Origin: Promethearchaeota archaeon
GTDB taxonomy: Archaea; Asgardarchaeota; Lokiarchaeia; Sigynarchaeales; SOKP01
Assembly (NCBI GenBank): GCA_019057975.1
Contig: JAHLWJ010000289.1
Span: forward strand, 1 to 6,012
Reading direction: 5' to 3'
Length of the DNA stretch: 6,012 nucleotides
The position numbers and the translations under genes were made by a program. This document shows positions 5,891 to 6,012 of the stretch, piece after piece. Within the stretch, counting starts at the first letter, position 1. Every line of letters starts with the position of its first letter. The notes under the pieces were generated by a model. That model was given only the letters and a program-made list of their open reading frames with translations. It had not been told where the DNA came from and did not search any database.

Positions 5891-6012
5891 TTCTTCGTAG
5901 CCGTGTATGTAATTATATTGCTCCTCGGTTAACTTGTCGATCTCGACGCCCATTGCTTGAAGTTTTAGGAAGCCCACTCTATCGTCAATATCCACTGGAA
6001 CATCAATCATTC
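5882..6012 (-). CDS. ahcY: S-adenosylhomocysteine hydrolase, C-terminal end (gene continues past the right edge)
   Basis: The minus strand from 6010 to the TAA at 5882-5884 encodes 42 residues: MIDVPVDIDDRV, then FLKLQAMGVEIDKLTEEQ, then YNYIHGYEEGT. This matches the C-terminus of adenosylhomocysteinase, the cytosolic NAD-dependent enzyme that splits S-adenosylhomocysteine into adenosine and homocysteine and so relieves product inhibition of methyltransferases. The protein stops after the EEGT tail and lacks the longer '..PFKPxHYRY' extension of eukaryotic and most bacterial enzymes, as archaeal-type SAHH does. Third codon positions are often G or C (GTC GAG ATC GAC AAG), unlike the AT-rich genes to the left, which fits a well-expressed core gene or a differently sourced gene end. 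It converges on the 585-aa gene. The window shows only the tail; catalytic and NAD-binding domains lie outside. Confidence 0.9.
   Translation of the reverse strand, partial: MIDVPVDIDDRVGFLKLQAMGVEIDKLTEEQYNYIHGYEEGT

Noticed and set aside
1..6012. CRISPR array, tRNA or rRNA genes, integrase or transposase
   Set aside because: I saw no regularly spaced repeats, no cloverleaf-like sequence with the conserved T-arm, and no recombinase or transposase motif in the coding regions.

Overview
This is a strongly AT-rich window that looks archaeal. The right edge holds the 3' end of an S-adenosylhomocysteine hydrolase (ahcY) of the short-tailed type that stops shortly after an '..YIHGYEEGT' ending, as archaeal enzymes and a few bacterial relatives do. 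Some genes have TATA-like boxes at archaeal spacing, one gene appears leaderless, and two genes seem to start with TTG behind a Shine-Dalgarno sequence. An Asgard (Lokiarchaeia-like) host is plausible from composition and content, but that is inference.

Layout. Positions 1-233 hold the end of an unidentified gene (+). Positions 288-1301 (-) encode an AbiTii-type protein with a HEPN/DUF4145-like C-terminal half. Divergent from it, 1452-1811 (+) encodes a minimal nucleotidyltransferase. Positions 1812-2106 are mostly non-coding, with a possible 50-codon remnant on the minus strand. Positions 2107-3489 (+) encode a 460-aa phosphoribosyltransferase-like protein of the type known from prokaryotic conflict systems (PRTase-CE). 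Together these resemble part of a defence island.

The most striking structure is on the right. Positions 3569 to about 3806 (-) hold a decayed copy of the last ~80 codons of ahcY, with an internal stop and indels. About 2.3 kb away, at 5882-6012 (-), lies the end of the apparently intact ahcY in the same orientation. Between them is one large gene (4093-5850, +) for an unrecognised 585-aa protein. It has a credible HNH-like nuclease signature near residues 419-446 and a helical, possibly TFB/cyclin-like, region around residues 100-220.

The simplest reading is insertion at the 3' end of ahcY. A new or rebuilt gene end was left on the intact copy, and the displaced old end drifted to a pseudogene beside the defence genes. 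This resembles integration into the 3' end of a host gene, or insertion with long target duplication as known for some restriction-modification genes. No recombinase or integrase is recognisable in the window. The link between the HNH-like protein and the duplication is a hypothesis.
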